Assembly (NCBI GenBank): GCA_003945285.1
Contig: AP019005.1
Coordinates: forward strand, 124,001 to 188,000
Direction of reading: 5' to 3'
Source of the DNA: Hydrogenimonas sp.
GTDB taxonomy: Bacteria > Campylobacterota > Campylobacteria > Campylobacterales > Hydrogenimonadaceae
Length of the DNA: 64,000 nt
Shown here: positions 1 through 8,434 of the stretch, one piece after another
Numbering within the stretch: position 1 is the stretch's first letter
Layout: every line of letters starts with the position of its first letter
Translations under genes and position numbers: made by a program
Notes under the pieces: generated by a model
What the model saw: the letters and a program-made list of their open reading frames with translations, nothing else
Told to the model about the DNA's origin: nothing
Databases searched by the model: none

Positions 1-1056
1 CCGTAAATATCATAGGAAACGGTGTCGTTGTCTGCCCTACCAACCTCATGAAAGAGATGGAGCAGTTCGACAACCTGGAGGGGCGGCTCTGGCTCAGCGA
101 CAAGGCCCATCTGATTCTTCCCTACCACCAGATGATCGACCGGGCCAAAGAGCGGCTGAGAGGCGCAAAGGCGATAGGTACGACCGGACGCGGCATAGGA
201 CCGGCATATGCCGACAAAATCTCCCGTTCCGGCCACCGTGTGAGAGCTCAAGGATATAGAGACGCTTTTTGAGAAGGTAGTGGAGTTTCTGCATCAGAAT
301 CGTCCGATACTCGATGCGATGGGTGTCGACTGTCCGAACGAAGATGCCCTGAAAGATGATCTGAAACGCTACAGGGACGGTTTGATGCCCTTTATCGCCG
401 ATACTACACAGATGATCTGGAGAGATCTGGCTGCGGGGAGAAAGATACTCCTTGAAGGGGCGCAGGGGACCATGCTGGATATAGATCACGGCACCTATCC
501 CTACGTTACGAGCTCCAACACGGTAGCCGGCGGCGCCTGTACCGGTATGGGGCTCTCGCCAAAAACCATCGGGAGGGTGACAGGAATCGCCAAGGCCTAC
601 TGCACCAGGGTCGGCAACGGTCCATTCCCGAGTGAAGATTTCGGCCCCGACGGCGAGAGGCTGAGGGTTCAGGGGCATGAGTTCGGAACAACTACCGGCC
701 GCCCCAGGAGGTGCGGATGGTTCGATGCGGTGGCGATACGCTACGCCTGCGCACTGAACGGCTGCGACCGGATAGCGTTGATGAAACTCGATGTGCTTGA
801 CGGCTTCGAGACGATAAAGGTCTGTACCGGGTATGAGTTCGAAGGTGAAGTTATAGATTACGTCCCCTACGATCTCGAGCATGTCAAACCGGTATATGAA
901 ACCTTCCCCGGATGGGAGAGGGTCGAAGGCATCAGTGAATATGATGATCTCCCCGATTCGGCGAAGGCCTATATAGAGACGATAGAGAGGGTCAGCGGCG
1001 TAAGAGTCGGGATAATATCCACCAGCCCGGACAGAAGCGATACGATAGTGAGGTAG
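1..1056 (+). pseudogene. purA: Adenylosuccinate synthase, 5' end outside window and frameshifted
   Basis: PurA joins IMP and aspartate with GTP to give adenylosuccinate, the first step from IMP to AMP. The window opens inside the gene: positions 3-242 read in one frame (IIGNGVVV, then [15 protein letters not shown], ending SGHRV) and 244-1056 continue in another ([55 protein letters not shown]). The break is at base 243, equal to one extra base or two missing ones; relatives read GHRVGEL across this point. Everything on both sides matches the family, so this is either a recent frameshift or a read/assembly error. The enzyme is normally essential for growth without adenine, which favours an error. 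It sits directly before the flagellar-type genes, as in Campylobacter. Confidence 0.9.
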
Positions 1057-1059
1057 GAG

Positions 1060-1497
1060 ATGCCGAAAAACTACCGCGCCCTGACGAAGCTTCGCAAAAG
1101 AGAGTTCGAGCGGGCGGAGCAGGCGCTGGCGGTAGTCAACTACAGGCTGGAGGAGCTGAAGCGCAAAAGGGAGATGTTGAGAGAGGATGAGCGCTCGACG
1201 GCTCTTCCGGCAGCCGGGAAAGGGGCCGATGTCGCCGGGGTGTTGGCTCAAAAGAGGAGCATACAGAGGTTGTTGAAGGCGGTAGAGGATCAGATTGAGA
1301 GCCTGAAGAGGCTGAAAGAGCAGCGGCAGGCCGAACTGAAGGCGGCAAACATCGCCTACGAGCAGGCGAAGAGTATCGAGTCGAAAGTGGTCGAAGAGAT
1401 TTTGAAGAGAGAGAGGAGGCGGACACAGAACGGTCTGGACGAGATAGCGTCGCAGCAGTTCTGGCGCCTCAATACACCGAAAAAGGATTACGGTTGA
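1060..1497 (+). CDS. FliJ-like coiled-coil protein
   Basis: A 145-residue, highly charged, almost wholly helical protein with no signal peptide or membrane segment. Heptad-like Lys/Arg/Glu patterns run from about residue 10 to 130, in size and style like FliJ, the soluble flagellar export chaperone/ATPase-stalk protein. It starts three bases after the purA stop and its end overlaps the next gene in a TTGA junction, so the two are translationally coupled. The same position between purA and a MotE-like gene holds an uncharacterised coiled-coil gene in Campylobacter. The FliJ link rests on shape and neighbourhood, not on a conserved motif; a dedicated partner of the MotE-like protein is the alternative. 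Confidence 0.55.
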   Translation: MPKNYRALTKLRKREFERAEQALAVVNYRLEELKRKREMLREDERSTALPAAGKGADVAGVLAQKRSIQRLLKAVEDQIESLKRLKEQRQAELKAANIAYEQAKSIESKVVEEILKRERRRTQNGLDEIASQQFWRLNTPKKDYG

Positions 1498-2027
1498 GAA
1501 AGTGGCTTCTTCTGGCGATCCCTTTTATGCTGCTTGCCCGGTCACAGGAACCGCTGGAGTGCAGCAAGATTTTCGAAGAGCGCAAGCAGGAGCTCGAGAT
1601 GAAACTGGAGCAGATCGACGAGCGGCAGCAGGCGTACGAGGCGCTCAAAGATGCGACCGAAGCGATGCTGAAGAGAAGAGAGGAGAAGATAAAAAAAGAG
1701 AGTGCCGAGCTGAATGCGACAAGAGAGAAGCTGAAAGCCGAAAGGGAGCGGATCGAAAAGCTCATAGCGAAAAACGAAGAGCTGCTCAAAGCGATAAAAG
1801 AGGCGAAAGCGGACAAGGTTTCACAGACATACGCGAAGATGAAAGCTTCGGCGGCCGCACAGATACTCTCCAACATGAAACCGGAAGAGGCGGCGAGAAT
1901 CGTATCGACTCTGAAGCCGAAGACCGTAGGTCAGATTTTGGCGAAGATGGATCCAGAAAAGGCATCGGAGATAACCCTTATTCTGGAAGATCATATATCG
2001 GTAAAAGGGGCTGATCAGGTCAGATAG
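1494..2027 (+). CDS. motE: MotE-like periplasmic flagellar motor chaperone
   Basis: A 177-residue protein. Residues 1-17 are a signal peptide or N-terminal anchor (LLLAIPFMLLA), residues 22-120 a long coiled coil, and residues 121-165 a MgtE-N-like helical repeat domain (MKPEEAARIVSTLKP followed by ILAKMDPEKASEI) of the kind shared by MgtE, FliG and MotE. In Campylobacterota such proteins help stabilise the flagellar stator, for example MotE acting on MotC. The start is a TTG overlapping the stop of the upstream coiled-coil gene. A palindromic repeat begins 8 bases after its stop codon, so the extreme C-terminus may differ from that of relatives. Confidence 0.7.
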   Translation: MRKWLLLAIPFMLLARSQEPLECSKIFEERKQELEMKLEQIDERQQAYEALKDATEAMLKRREEKIKKESAELNATREKLKAERERIEKLIAKNEELLKAIKEAKADKVSQTYAKMKASAAAQILSNMKPEEAARIVSTLKPKTVGQILAKMDPEKASEITLILEDHISVKGADQVR

Positions 2028-2034
2028 AAGCAGA

Positions 2035-2199
2035 GCCCGAATCTTGAAATAGAGATAGAAGAACTCGTCACGATGCTTGCAGCCATGCATGTCGTAGGAA
2101 ATTATCGACACGCCTGACTGGCGCTCCCCAAATTTTCCCGAAACCGCCAGGCCACAAGAATCGCAACGATTTCAAACTATTCTGTTTCGAGATTTGGGC
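2035..2199 (+). repeat. Family A palindromic repeat, copy A1 (diverged)
   Basis: About 165 bp, non-coding, bounded by imperfect inverted ends (GCCCGAATCTTGAAATAGA and its reverse-complement-like end at about 2181-2199). It matches 36018-36182 in the same orientation and 52929-53093 in reverse, but is more diverged than those two are from each other. The bases AGA flank both ends (2032-2034 and 2200-2202), a possible short target duplication. It starts 8 bp after the MotE stop codon. Confidence 0.8.
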
Positions 2200-2221
2200 A
2201 GAGTTTTCGCTCTACTGCAGG

Positions 2222-2227
2222 TATAAT
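2222..2227 (+). promoter_or_regulatory. Candidate -10 box for the DUF507-carA operon
   Basis: A perfect TATAAT lies 70 bp before the DUF507 start, just beyond the right end of repeat A1. No convincing -35 box is visible, which is usual for sigma-70 promoters in this phylum. The leader downstream holds a small hairpin (TTTCGA at 2244-2249 pairing with TCGAAA at 2257-2262). Confidence 0.45.
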
Positions 2228-2296
2228 CACAAATTTACCTAACTTTCGATAAACTGTCGAAAAAATTCGCCCGTTTCAAGGGCCCAAAGGCGCGTT

Positions 2297-2848
2297 ATGA
2301 AGTTAAGTTTGGCCCATGCACCATACATTGCCGGCAAAATCGGCATAGATCTGGCGAACGCACCTTTTGTGAAGTTGAAAAAAGGTCTCGAGCCGGTTAT
2401 CGGAAAGGCTCAGGAGGTTATAGAGAAGGATGTCAAGAACGAGCGTGCGCTCGAAGAGCGGGTAAACGAGCTCCTGGATGAGAAAGAGGATGAGATAGAG
2501 TTCATGCAGGCGGATATCCGCCAGCTCTTCTGGATGATAAAGAAGAAGCTCGCTCCGGAGTACGGTGTGATTCTGAACAGGGAGGATAGATACAGCGACC
2601 TATCCCATAAGATACTGAATGAGCTCTGGGAAGAGGACCTGATCGAGTATACGGTGAACGAAAACCAGGTGCGCGGCGTCATATTCAGGGCTATAGAAGA
2701 GTATATGAAATCTTTCGAAGAGATAGAAGACAAGGTACTCGAGAAGATTTCACACTATAAAAGGAAGCTTATACCGGGGACGGAAGAGTATGATCTTATC
2801 TTTGAACGTCTCTATGAAGAGGAGCTTAGAAAACGGGGGATGATGTGA
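2297..2848 (+). CDS. DUF507 family protein
   Basis: A 183-residue, acidic, mostly helical cytoplasmic protein of the DUF507 family. It begins MKLSLAHAPYIAGKI and has the conserved block around KKLAPEYGVILNREDRYSDLSH (residues about 80-101). No enzymatic motif is recognisable and the family's role is unknown. It ends in a 4-base GTGA overlap with carA, and in Campylobacter the gene before carA is also of this family. ATG at 2297 is the first start after a probable promoter at 2222-2227; the Shine-Dalgarno sequence is weak. Confidence 0.8.
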   Translation: MKLSLAHAPYIAGKIGIDLANAPFVKLKKGLEPVIGKAQEVIEKDVKNERALEERVNELLDEKEDEIEFMQADIRQLFWMIKKKLAPEYGVILNREDRYSDLSHKILNELWEEDLIEYTVNENQVRGVIFRAIEEYMKSFEEIEDKVLEKISHYKRKLIPGTEEYDLIFERLYEEELRKRGMM

Positions 2849-3984
2849 GAGAGAATCTGAAGCCTGTATGGCTCTATCTGGAGAACGGTCTCTTTCTTGA
2901 GGCCGCTAGTTTCGGTGCCGAGGGTACCGCTGTCGGTGAGATAGTATTCAACACCTCTATGACCGGATACCAGGAGATCGTCACCGATCCAAGCTATGCC
3001 GGGCAGTTCGTCACCTTTACGATGCCGGAGATCGGAAATGTCGGCTGTAATGCCGAAGATATGGAGTCTTCCGCCGCCTGGTGCAAAGGCATTATCGTCC
3101 GTCAGTACCAGGATGTGCCTTCGAACTTCAGGAGTGAAGAGCCTCTGCACGAACTTCTCGAGCGCTTCGGGGTGCTTGGAATCTGCGAAGTGGATACCCG
3201 CCTCCTGACGAAAACTCTGCGTGAAGAGGGGTCTATGATGATGATCGCCTCTACCAAGATCGACGACAAGGACGAGCTGGCGCGTATTCTCTCCGATGCG
3301 CCGCATATAAGCGAGATAAACTACATTGAAGAGGTGAGTACGAAAAAGAGCTATATCCACGATTCCGGTACCTACGATGCGGTGCGATACAGATACAACG
3401 AACCGCCCAGGCCGGAGGCGAGGATCGCGGCCATCGATTTCGGGGTGAAGCGTAACATACTCAACGAGTTGACCGAAGCGGGGATCGAGGTTGAGGTGGT
3501 TCCGAACAGTATCGATGAAGAGGTGCTCATTCAGAGGTACAGGGATGGAGAGATTGACGGCGTATTTCTCTCCAACGGACCCGGAGATCCGCTCATCCTT
3601 AAAGAGGAGCAGGGGAAGATCCGCCGGCTTATCGAGGCGAAAGTCCCGATGTTCGGTATCTGTCTGGGACACCAGCTTCTCTCCATAGCCCACGGATACG
3701 ATACATACAAATTGAAGTTCGGGCATCACGGAGGCAACCATCCGGTCAAAAACCTCTCTACCGGGGCAGTGGAGATCACTGCACAGAACCACAACTACAA
3801 CGTACCGGAAGAGATAAAGGAGATTGCGGAAGTGACCCATACCAACCTCTTCGATGGCACGATAGAGGGGCTTGTATACAGAGATAGTCCGGTTATGTCA
3901 GTACAGCACCACCCGGAAGCTTCGCCCGGACCGCACGAGAGTAGATATATCTTCAGAGAGTTCTTGCGCATGATCGCCCGCTGA
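2845..3984 (+). CDS. carA: Carbamoyl-phosphate synthase small (glutaminase) subunit
   Basis: CarA hydrolyses glutamine and channels ammonia to CarB for carbamoyl phosphate, feeding arginine and pyrimidine synthesis. The 379 residues show the usual N-terminal domain (FNTSMTGYQEIVTDPSY) and a C-terminal class I glutamine amidotransferase domain with nucleophile Cys273 in FGICLGHQL and the His356/Glu358 pair in VQHHPEASPGP. Length is normal. The GTG start at 2845 overlaps the DUF507 stop by four bases, so translation is coupled. carB is not in the window, as is common in this phylum. Confidence 0.97.
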   Translation: MRENLKPVWLYLENGLFLEAASFGAEGTAVGEIVFNTSMTGYQEIVTDPSYAGQFVTFTMPEIGNVGCNAEDMESSAAWCKGIIVRQYQDVPSNFRSEEPLHELLERFGVLGICEVDTRLLTKTLREEGSMMMIASTKIDDKDELARILSDAPHISEINYIEEVSTKKSYIHDSGTYDAVRYRYNEPPRPEARIAAIDFGVKRNILNELTEAGIEVEVVPNSIDEEVLIQRYRDGEIDGVFLSNGPGDPLILKEEQGKIRRLIEAKVPMFGICLGHQLLSIAHGYDTYKLKFGHHGGNHPVKNLSTGAVEITAQNHNYNVPEEIKEIAEVTHTNLFDGTIEGLVYRDSPVMSVQHHPEASPGPHESRYIFREFLRMIAR

Positions 3985-3997
3985 CGGCGGAATGCGC

Positions 3998-4029
3998 TTA
4001 ACACATACTTAACACTCATAACTTATAAT
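3998..4029 (+). promoter_or_regulatory. Promoter of the copper receptor with 11-bp-phased TTAAC boxes
   Basis: TTAAC occurs at 3998-4002 and 4009-4013 and a degenerate ATAAC at 4018-4022, each 9-11 bp from the last, directly before a perfect TATAAT -10 box at 4024-4029. The boxes cover the place of a -35 element, as expected for a regulator of the OmpR/PhoB type binding direct repeats on one face of the helix. A similar, longer array precedes ccoN. The regulator is not identified. Confidence 0.5.
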
Positions 4030-4039
4030 GTTTCTTCAG

Positions 4040-4094
4040 ATACCGCTTCGAACCTGCTAACCGACTGTTCTTCCTGCTCCTTTCGAAGCGGTAT
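4040..4094 (+). promoter_or_regulatory. Leader hairpin with perfect 13-bp arms before the copper receptor
   Basis: ATACCGCTTCGAA at 4040-4052 is exactly complementary to TTCGAAGCGGTAT at 4082-4094, with a 29-base loop. The 3' arm contains the upstream in-frame ATG (4093), which argues against that codon as the start. No U-run follows, so it is not a simple terminator. It could be an mRNA stability element, a protein or sRNA site, or a dyad operator. Confidence 0.55.
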
Positions 4095-4119
4095 GACTAC
4101 AAACATCAAGGCAAAAAAG

Positions 4120-6117
4120 ATGAAAAAAACAGCTTCTTTTATAGCACTCTCACTGGTTGCGGCCGTAACAGTTCAGGCAGAGGAGGTGCTGCTTGATACG
4201 GTAGAAGTAGAGGGGGGGATAAATACGACCATAGTCAAGAATGTAGCCGGCGAAGAGGTCCGCTCTGCCGACCTTGCCGATGCTTTGAGCAAGCTCGATC
4301 CGGATATTCAGCTGATAAGAAGAAGCGGCATAGCCAACGATATAATTTTAAGAGGCCTCAGGAAAGACAATATCAACGTATTGATCGACGGTGCGAAGAT
4401 ATACGGGGGGTGCCCCAACCGTATGGATCCGCCGATATCGCATATTCTTGCAAGCAACGTAGAGAGAATAGTGATCAAGGAGGGGCCATTTGATGTCGAG
4501 AACTTCGGAACGCTCGGCGGGCTGATAGAGGTGGATACTCTTGCCCCGGAAGAGAGGTTCCAGGGTGAAGTTACACTCAATGTCGGAAGCTGGGAGTACA
4601 GGAAGACCGGCTTCCGGCTGACGGGAGGCTCCGAAAAGGTCAAATTCATTGTCGGTGCCTCAACCGAGAGCAGCGGCCAGTACAGGGACGGCGAGGGTAG
4701 AACCCTGGCGGAGCAGGTGGATGCGTTCGCCGACAGATATCCGACCGCCGACGGACAGAGGTATGCGCCGATGTACCATGAGATGAAAGCGTACAAGAAA
4801 GATACCGCGATGGCCAAGGTATTTATAGATATTGCCGACAACCAGGAGCTAAAACTGAGTTACACGGCAAACAGGAGCAACGATATTCTCTACCCGAACT
4901 CAAAGATGGATGCAAAGCGTGACGCATCCGACCTCCTCAACATAAAATACAGCGCAACCGATCTCGGAGAGTTGTCGAAAAAACTGGATGTCGAGTTCTA
5001 CAATTCGTGGGTTGATCACCCTATGGGAACATACTTCAGGCAGGCTTCTATGATGATGGGGCTCTTTGAAAACATCATGTTCTCCAGGATATACGGCGGT
5101 AAGATAAAAAACAGCATGGATCTCGGCAAAGGGACGTTGTCATACGGGTTCGACGGAAGCAAAAGATTTTGGGAGGGGCACTATGCGAGTAACTCGGTAC
5201 CGACCGGCATCTCGAGTATAGATAGTGCCGTTACGGAAAATGCTGCGCTCTTTGCCGAGTACGAGAGGAGTTTCGGAGATATCGATATGGAAGCCGGAAT
5301 TCGGTACGACTCGACATCCGTAGGTAATGACGATCCGGCTGTTGCAGATAACGACTACAGCTACTTCAGCGGATATATTTTGGGTACATACAATGTAGAC
5401 GAAACATCAAGATTTTTCCTGGGGGCAGGCAAGTCATCGAGGGTGCCTGACGGAAAAGAGCTCTATTTCCAGATGAAAGATGGAACATATGTAGGAAATC
5501 CGAATCTAAACAAGACTACTAACTATGAGGCGGATATCGGTTTCGAAAAGGAGTTCGAAGATGTATCTTTGAAGAGCAAGATATTCTACAGCCGACTTAA
5601 AGATTTCATAGCATATAACTTGACGAATGCAAAATATGAAAACGTCGATGCTAAACTTTACGGTATTTCGGTAGAAACGGCATATTCGGTCAGTGATGAT
5701 ATCTATGTTGAGGCCGGAGCTGCATACCAGAGAGGCAGAAAAGATAACCCGCTCACAGGACAGACGGACAGGGATCTTCCCAATGTTCTGCCGCTCAAAG
5801 CCAATGCGGCGGTCAATTACGACTTCGACGAGACACTTACGGCGAAGCTGTCGGCAGTGGCCGCCAAAGGGTGGAGTGACTACGATTCCGACAACGGCGA
5901 GCAGAAGATTTCCGGCTACACGGTATTTAACCTTAAAATCAGGAAAGAGATGGGTCGAAGTGTGACGGCTACTTTCGGAGTGGACAATATTCTGGATAGA
6001 AATTACGCCGTTAGCAACACTTATGCCGATATGATTTTGGTATCAGGCGGGGGAGTGCCGATGCTCCTCAATGAGCCGGGCCGCTACTACTACTGCAACC
6101 TTACCTTGCATTTTTAA
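4120..6117 (+). CDS. TonB-dependent outer-membrane receptor, OprC/NosA-type copper importer
   Basis: About 665 residues: signal peptide (TASFIALSLVAAVTVQA), TonB-box-like segment (LDTVEVEG), plug domain with DIILRGLRKDNINVLIDG, a 22-strand-type barrel, and a C-terminus ending in aromatic F after LTLH. Its loops carry CPNRM (Cys98, Met102) and HPM (His300, Met302), matching the CxxxM-HxM copper site described for the OprC/NosA family, so copper uptake is the likely role rather than siderophore transport. ATG at 4120 is preferred over the in-frame ATG at 4093 because the latter lies inside a hairpin and AAGG precedes 4120. It stands alone just before the copper-containing cbb3 oxidase operon, which fits copper supply. 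Confidence is high for the receptor and moderate for the substrate. Confidence 0.85.
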   Translation: MKKTASFIALSLVAAVTVQAEEVLLDTVEVEGGINTTIVKNVAGEEVRSADLADALSKLDPDIQLIRRSGIANDIILRGLRKDNINVLIDGAKIYGGCPNRMDPPISHILASNVERIVIKEGPFDVENFGTLGGLIEVDTLAPEERFQGEVTLNVGSWEYRKTGFRLTGGSEKVKFIVGASTESSGQYRDGEGRTLAEQVDAFADRYPTADGQRYAPMYHEMKAYKKDTAMAKVFIDIADNQELKLSYTANRSNDILYPNSKMDAKRDASDLLNIKYSATDLGELSKKLDVEFYNSWVDHPMGTYFRQASMMMGLFENIMFSRIYGGKIKNSMDLGKGTLSYGFDGSKRFWEGHYASNSVPTGISSIDSAVTENAALFAEYERSFGDIDMEAGIRYDSTSVGNDDPAVADNDYSYFSGYILGTYNVDETSRFFLGAGKSSRVPDGKELYFQMKDGTYVGNPNLNKTTNYEADIGFEKEFEDVSLKSKIFYSRLKDFIAYNLTNAKYENVDAKLYGISVETAYSVSDDIYVEAGAAYQRGRKDNPLTGQTDRDLPNVLPLKANAAVNYDFDETLTAKLSAVAAKGWSDYDSDNGEQKISGYTVFNLKIRKEMGRSVTATFGVDNILDRNYAVSNTYADMILVSGGGVPMLLNEPGRYYYCNLTLHF

Positions 6118-6123
6118 AGCCTT

Positions 6124-6140
6124 CGCCGGATTTACCGGCG
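6124..6140 (+). terminator. Possible terminator hairpin after the receptor gene
   Basis: CGCCGG, loop ATTTA, CCGGCG starts 7 bp after the stop codon. It has six perfect GC-rich pairs but no following U-run, so termination would be weak or factor-dependent. Confidence 0.35.
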
Positions 6141-6156
6141 CCGGCATCCACATTCA

Positions 6157-6233
6157 TTAAGCATACCTTAACAAAATAGTTAATTGAAAGTTAACAGATT
6201 TTAAGCGTACCTTCATAAAAATGTCACTATGAT
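6157..6233 (+). promoter_or_regulatory. cco operon promoter with five phased TTAA boxes
   Basis: TTAA cores begin at 6157, 6168, 6180, 6191 and 6201, i.e. steps of 11, 12, 11 and 10 bp, about one DNA turn each. A TATGAT -10 candidate lies at 6228-6233 and no good -35 box is visible, so the promoter probably needs an activator. The same TTAAC core is at the copper-receptor promoter. What binds here is unknown. Confidence 0.5.
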
Positions 6234-6288
6234 GTCATTGTCTTACTCTCTGGCTCCGTCGGGGGGAAACATTACAAAGGAGGTTTGC

Positions 6289-7752
6289 ATGACAAATGCA
6301 GCAATGGAATACGATTATACCGTATCCAAGTGGTTCGCCTACCTAGCAATCATATTCGGGATTATAGGTATGCTTATTGGTGTGTTCATTGCCTTTCAAC
6401 TGGCATATCCTGAACTGAACTACCTGTTCGGCCAGTACGGAACGTTCAGTCGGCTTCGACCTATACATACTAATGTGGTCGCATTCGGATTTACACTGAG
6501 CGGTATCTGGGCAGCGTTTTACTATATTTCACAGAGGGTATTGAAAGTCTCTATAAAAGAGAACCCGGTTGTTCACGGAATAGCCAAGCTGCACTTCTTC
6601 CTGTATGTGATCCTGGCGGCAGGTCTTGTGATCTCTCTGCTTCTTGGTATAACTACTTCCAAAGAGTACGCCGAGATGGAGTGGCCGCTTGATATCCTTA
6701 CGGTTGTAGTGTGGATTCTATTCGGTCTTGCTATGTTCGGTCTCATCGGTATGCGTCGTGAAAAAACTCTCTATATATCCATGTGGTATTTCATTGCCTT
6801 CTTCCTCGGCGTCGCAATGCTCTACCTCTTCAACAATATGGAAGTTCCGACATATTTCGTTGCGGGTATGGGTAAATGGTACCACTCGGTCTCGATGTAT
6901 GCTGGAACCAATGATGCGCTTGTTCAGTGGTGGTACGGACACAATGCGGTCGCATTCGTCTTTACTGTGCCGATCGTTGCGATGATCTACTACTTCCTGC
7001 CCAAAGAGTCGGGACAGCCAGTTTTCTCCTACAAGCTCTCTCTTCTCTCGTTCTGGGGTCTTATGTTCGTATACCTCTGGGCAGGCGGACACCACCTGAT
7101 CTACTCTACGGTACCGGACTGGATGCAGACAATGGGCTCCATCTTCTCGGTTATACTGATTCTTCCTTCATGGGGTTCTGCGATCAACATGCTTCTTACG
7201 ATGAAGGGTGAGTGGAACCAGCTCAAAGAGTCTCCACTGATCAAATTTATGGTACTGGCTTCGACTTTCTACATGCTCTCCACTCTCGAAGGTCCTATCC
7301 AGGCGATAAAATCGGTAAACGCTCTCGCTCACTTTACAGACTGGATTCCCGGACACGTTCATGACGGTACGCTCGGCTGGGTCGCCTTTATGATCATCGC
7401 AGCCACTCTCCATATGGCCCCTCGCTACTATAAGCGTGAGATATACAGCAAAAAGCTTATGGAGATGCAGTTCTGGCTTCAGACTACGGGAATCGTCCTC
7501 TACTTCTCAAGTATGTGGATTGCAGGTATCACACAGGGAATGATGTGGAGAGCGGTAGACCAGTACGGAAACCTGGCCTACTCTTTCATCGATACCGTTA
7601 CGGTTCTTCATCCGTACTACACGATTCGTGCTATCGGCGGTCTGCTCTTCGTTATAGGTCTGTTCATGTGGGCCTACAACTTCGTTAAAACAATGCAAAG
7701 CGGCAAAGTTCTTGAAAAAGAGCCAGCATTCGCTTCGCCTATGGGCGCGTAA
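6289..7752 (+). CDS. ccoN: cbb3-type cytochrome c oxidase subunit I
   Basis: CcoN is the catalytic haem-copper subunit of the high-affinity cbb3 oxidase, carrying low-spin haem b and the haem b3-CuB centre. Its many membrane helices contain family landmarks: the N-terminal RPIHTNVVAFGF (haem ligand His), WWYGHNAVAF (CuB region), GGHHLIYS, and HVHDGTLGW. The start at 6289 is set by a strong AAAGGAGG nine bases earlier; an upstream in-frame ATG at 6229 has no ribosome site and lies in the promoter. The resulting 487 residues are normal length. It is the first gene of ccoNOQP. Confidence 0.97.
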   Translation: MTNAAMEYDYTVSKWFAYLAIIFGIIGMLIGVFIAFQLAYPELNYLFGQYGTFSRLRPIHTNVVAFGFTLSGIWAAFYYISQRVLKVSIKENPVVHGIAKLHFFLYVILAAGLVISLLLGITTSKEYAEMEWPLDILTVVVWILFGLAMFGLIGMRREKTLYISMWYFIAFFLGVAMLYLFNNMEVPTYFVAGMGKWYHSVSMYAGTNDALVQWWYGHNAVAFVFTVPIVAMIYYFLPKESGQPVFSYKLSLLSFWGLMFVYLWAGGHHLIYSTVPDWMQTMGSIFSVILILPSWGSAINMLLTMKGEWNQLKESPLIKFMVLASTFYMLSTLEGPIQAIKSVNALAHFTDWIPGHVHDGTLGWVAFMIIAATLHMAPRYYKREIYSKKLMEMQFWLQTTGIVLYFSSMWIAGITQGMMWRAVDQYGNLAYSFIDTVTVLHPYYTIRAIGGLLFVIGLFMWAYNFVKTMQSGKVLEKEPAFASPMGA

Positions 7753-7762
7753 GGAGGTTTAG

Positions 7763-8428
7763 ATGTTTCATTGGTTGGAAAAAAGACCGTTTTTCTTCTC
7801 GGTAGGAGTTTTTCTCGTTATCGCTTTTGCCGGATTGATAGAGATAGTGCCTGACTTCGCGCAGGCTTCAAGGCCTACAGTGGGTACAAAGCCTTATACG
7901 GTACTGCAGTTGGCAGGGCGTCATGTCTACATCAAAGACAGCTGTAACGCCTGCCACTCTCAGCTGATCCGTCCCTTCAAATCGGAGACCGACCGTTACG
8001 GCCCCTACAGCCTAAGCGGTGAGTACGCCTATGACCGGCCCTTCCTTTGGGGCTCAAAGCGTACAGGTCCCGACCTTCACCGTGTAGGCGAGTATCGAAC
8101 GACCGACTGGCATGAGAACCATATGTGGGATCCGACATCGGTTGTTCCAGGTTCCATAATGCCGGCTTATAAGCATATGTTCAAGCAGAATGCGGATCTG
8201 GAGACTGCTTATGCCGAAGCTCTTACGGTCAAGAAGGTCTTCAACGTACCTTACGACAAGCCCGGAATGCCTTCTCTCGGCAGCTGGGAAGAGGCTCGAA
8301 AACAGGCTATGGAAGATGCGAAAAAAATTGCCGAAGAGATGAAAAACCAGGATGTCAAAGATGCGGTTGCCCGCGGAGAGATTCCTGAGATAGTCGCTCT
8401 GATCGCATATCTGAACAGCCTTCGTTGA
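7763..8428 (+). CDS. ccoO: cbb3-type cytochrome c oxidase subunit II (monohaem cytochrome c)
   Basis: CcoO carries one c-type haem and relays electrons from CcoP to CcoN. The 221 residues show an N-terminal membrane anchor (FFFSVGVFLVIAFAGLIEI), the haem site CNACHSQ at about residue 60, and a distal Met region (GSIMPAYKHMF). The C-terminal third has a charged helical stretch (residues 170-205) usual in this phylum. A consensus AAGGAGG precedes the ATG, 10 bp after ccoN. Confidence 0.97.
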   Translation: MFHWLEKRPFFFSVGVFLVIAFAGLIEIVPDFAQASRPTVGTKPYTVLQLAGRHVYIKDSCNACHSQLIRPFKSETDRYGPYSLSGEYAYDRPFLWGSKRTGPDLHRVGEYRTTDWHENHMWDPTSVVPGSIMPAYKHMFKQNADLETAYAEALTVKKVFNVPYDKPGMPSLGSWEEARKQAMEDAKKIAEEMKNQDVKDAVARGEIPEIVALIAYLNSLR

Positions 8429-8434
8429 TATGGA

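Noticed and set aside
94-1251. Long open frame of 385 codons on the minus strand
   Set aside because: It is the antisense shadow of purA and the FliJ-like gene, with Arg/His-rich low-quality sequence and no family motif.
6229-6288. Extended N-terminus of CcoN from ATG 6229
   Set aside because: The extra 20 residues do not fit the family and the strong AAAGGAGG precedes 6289.
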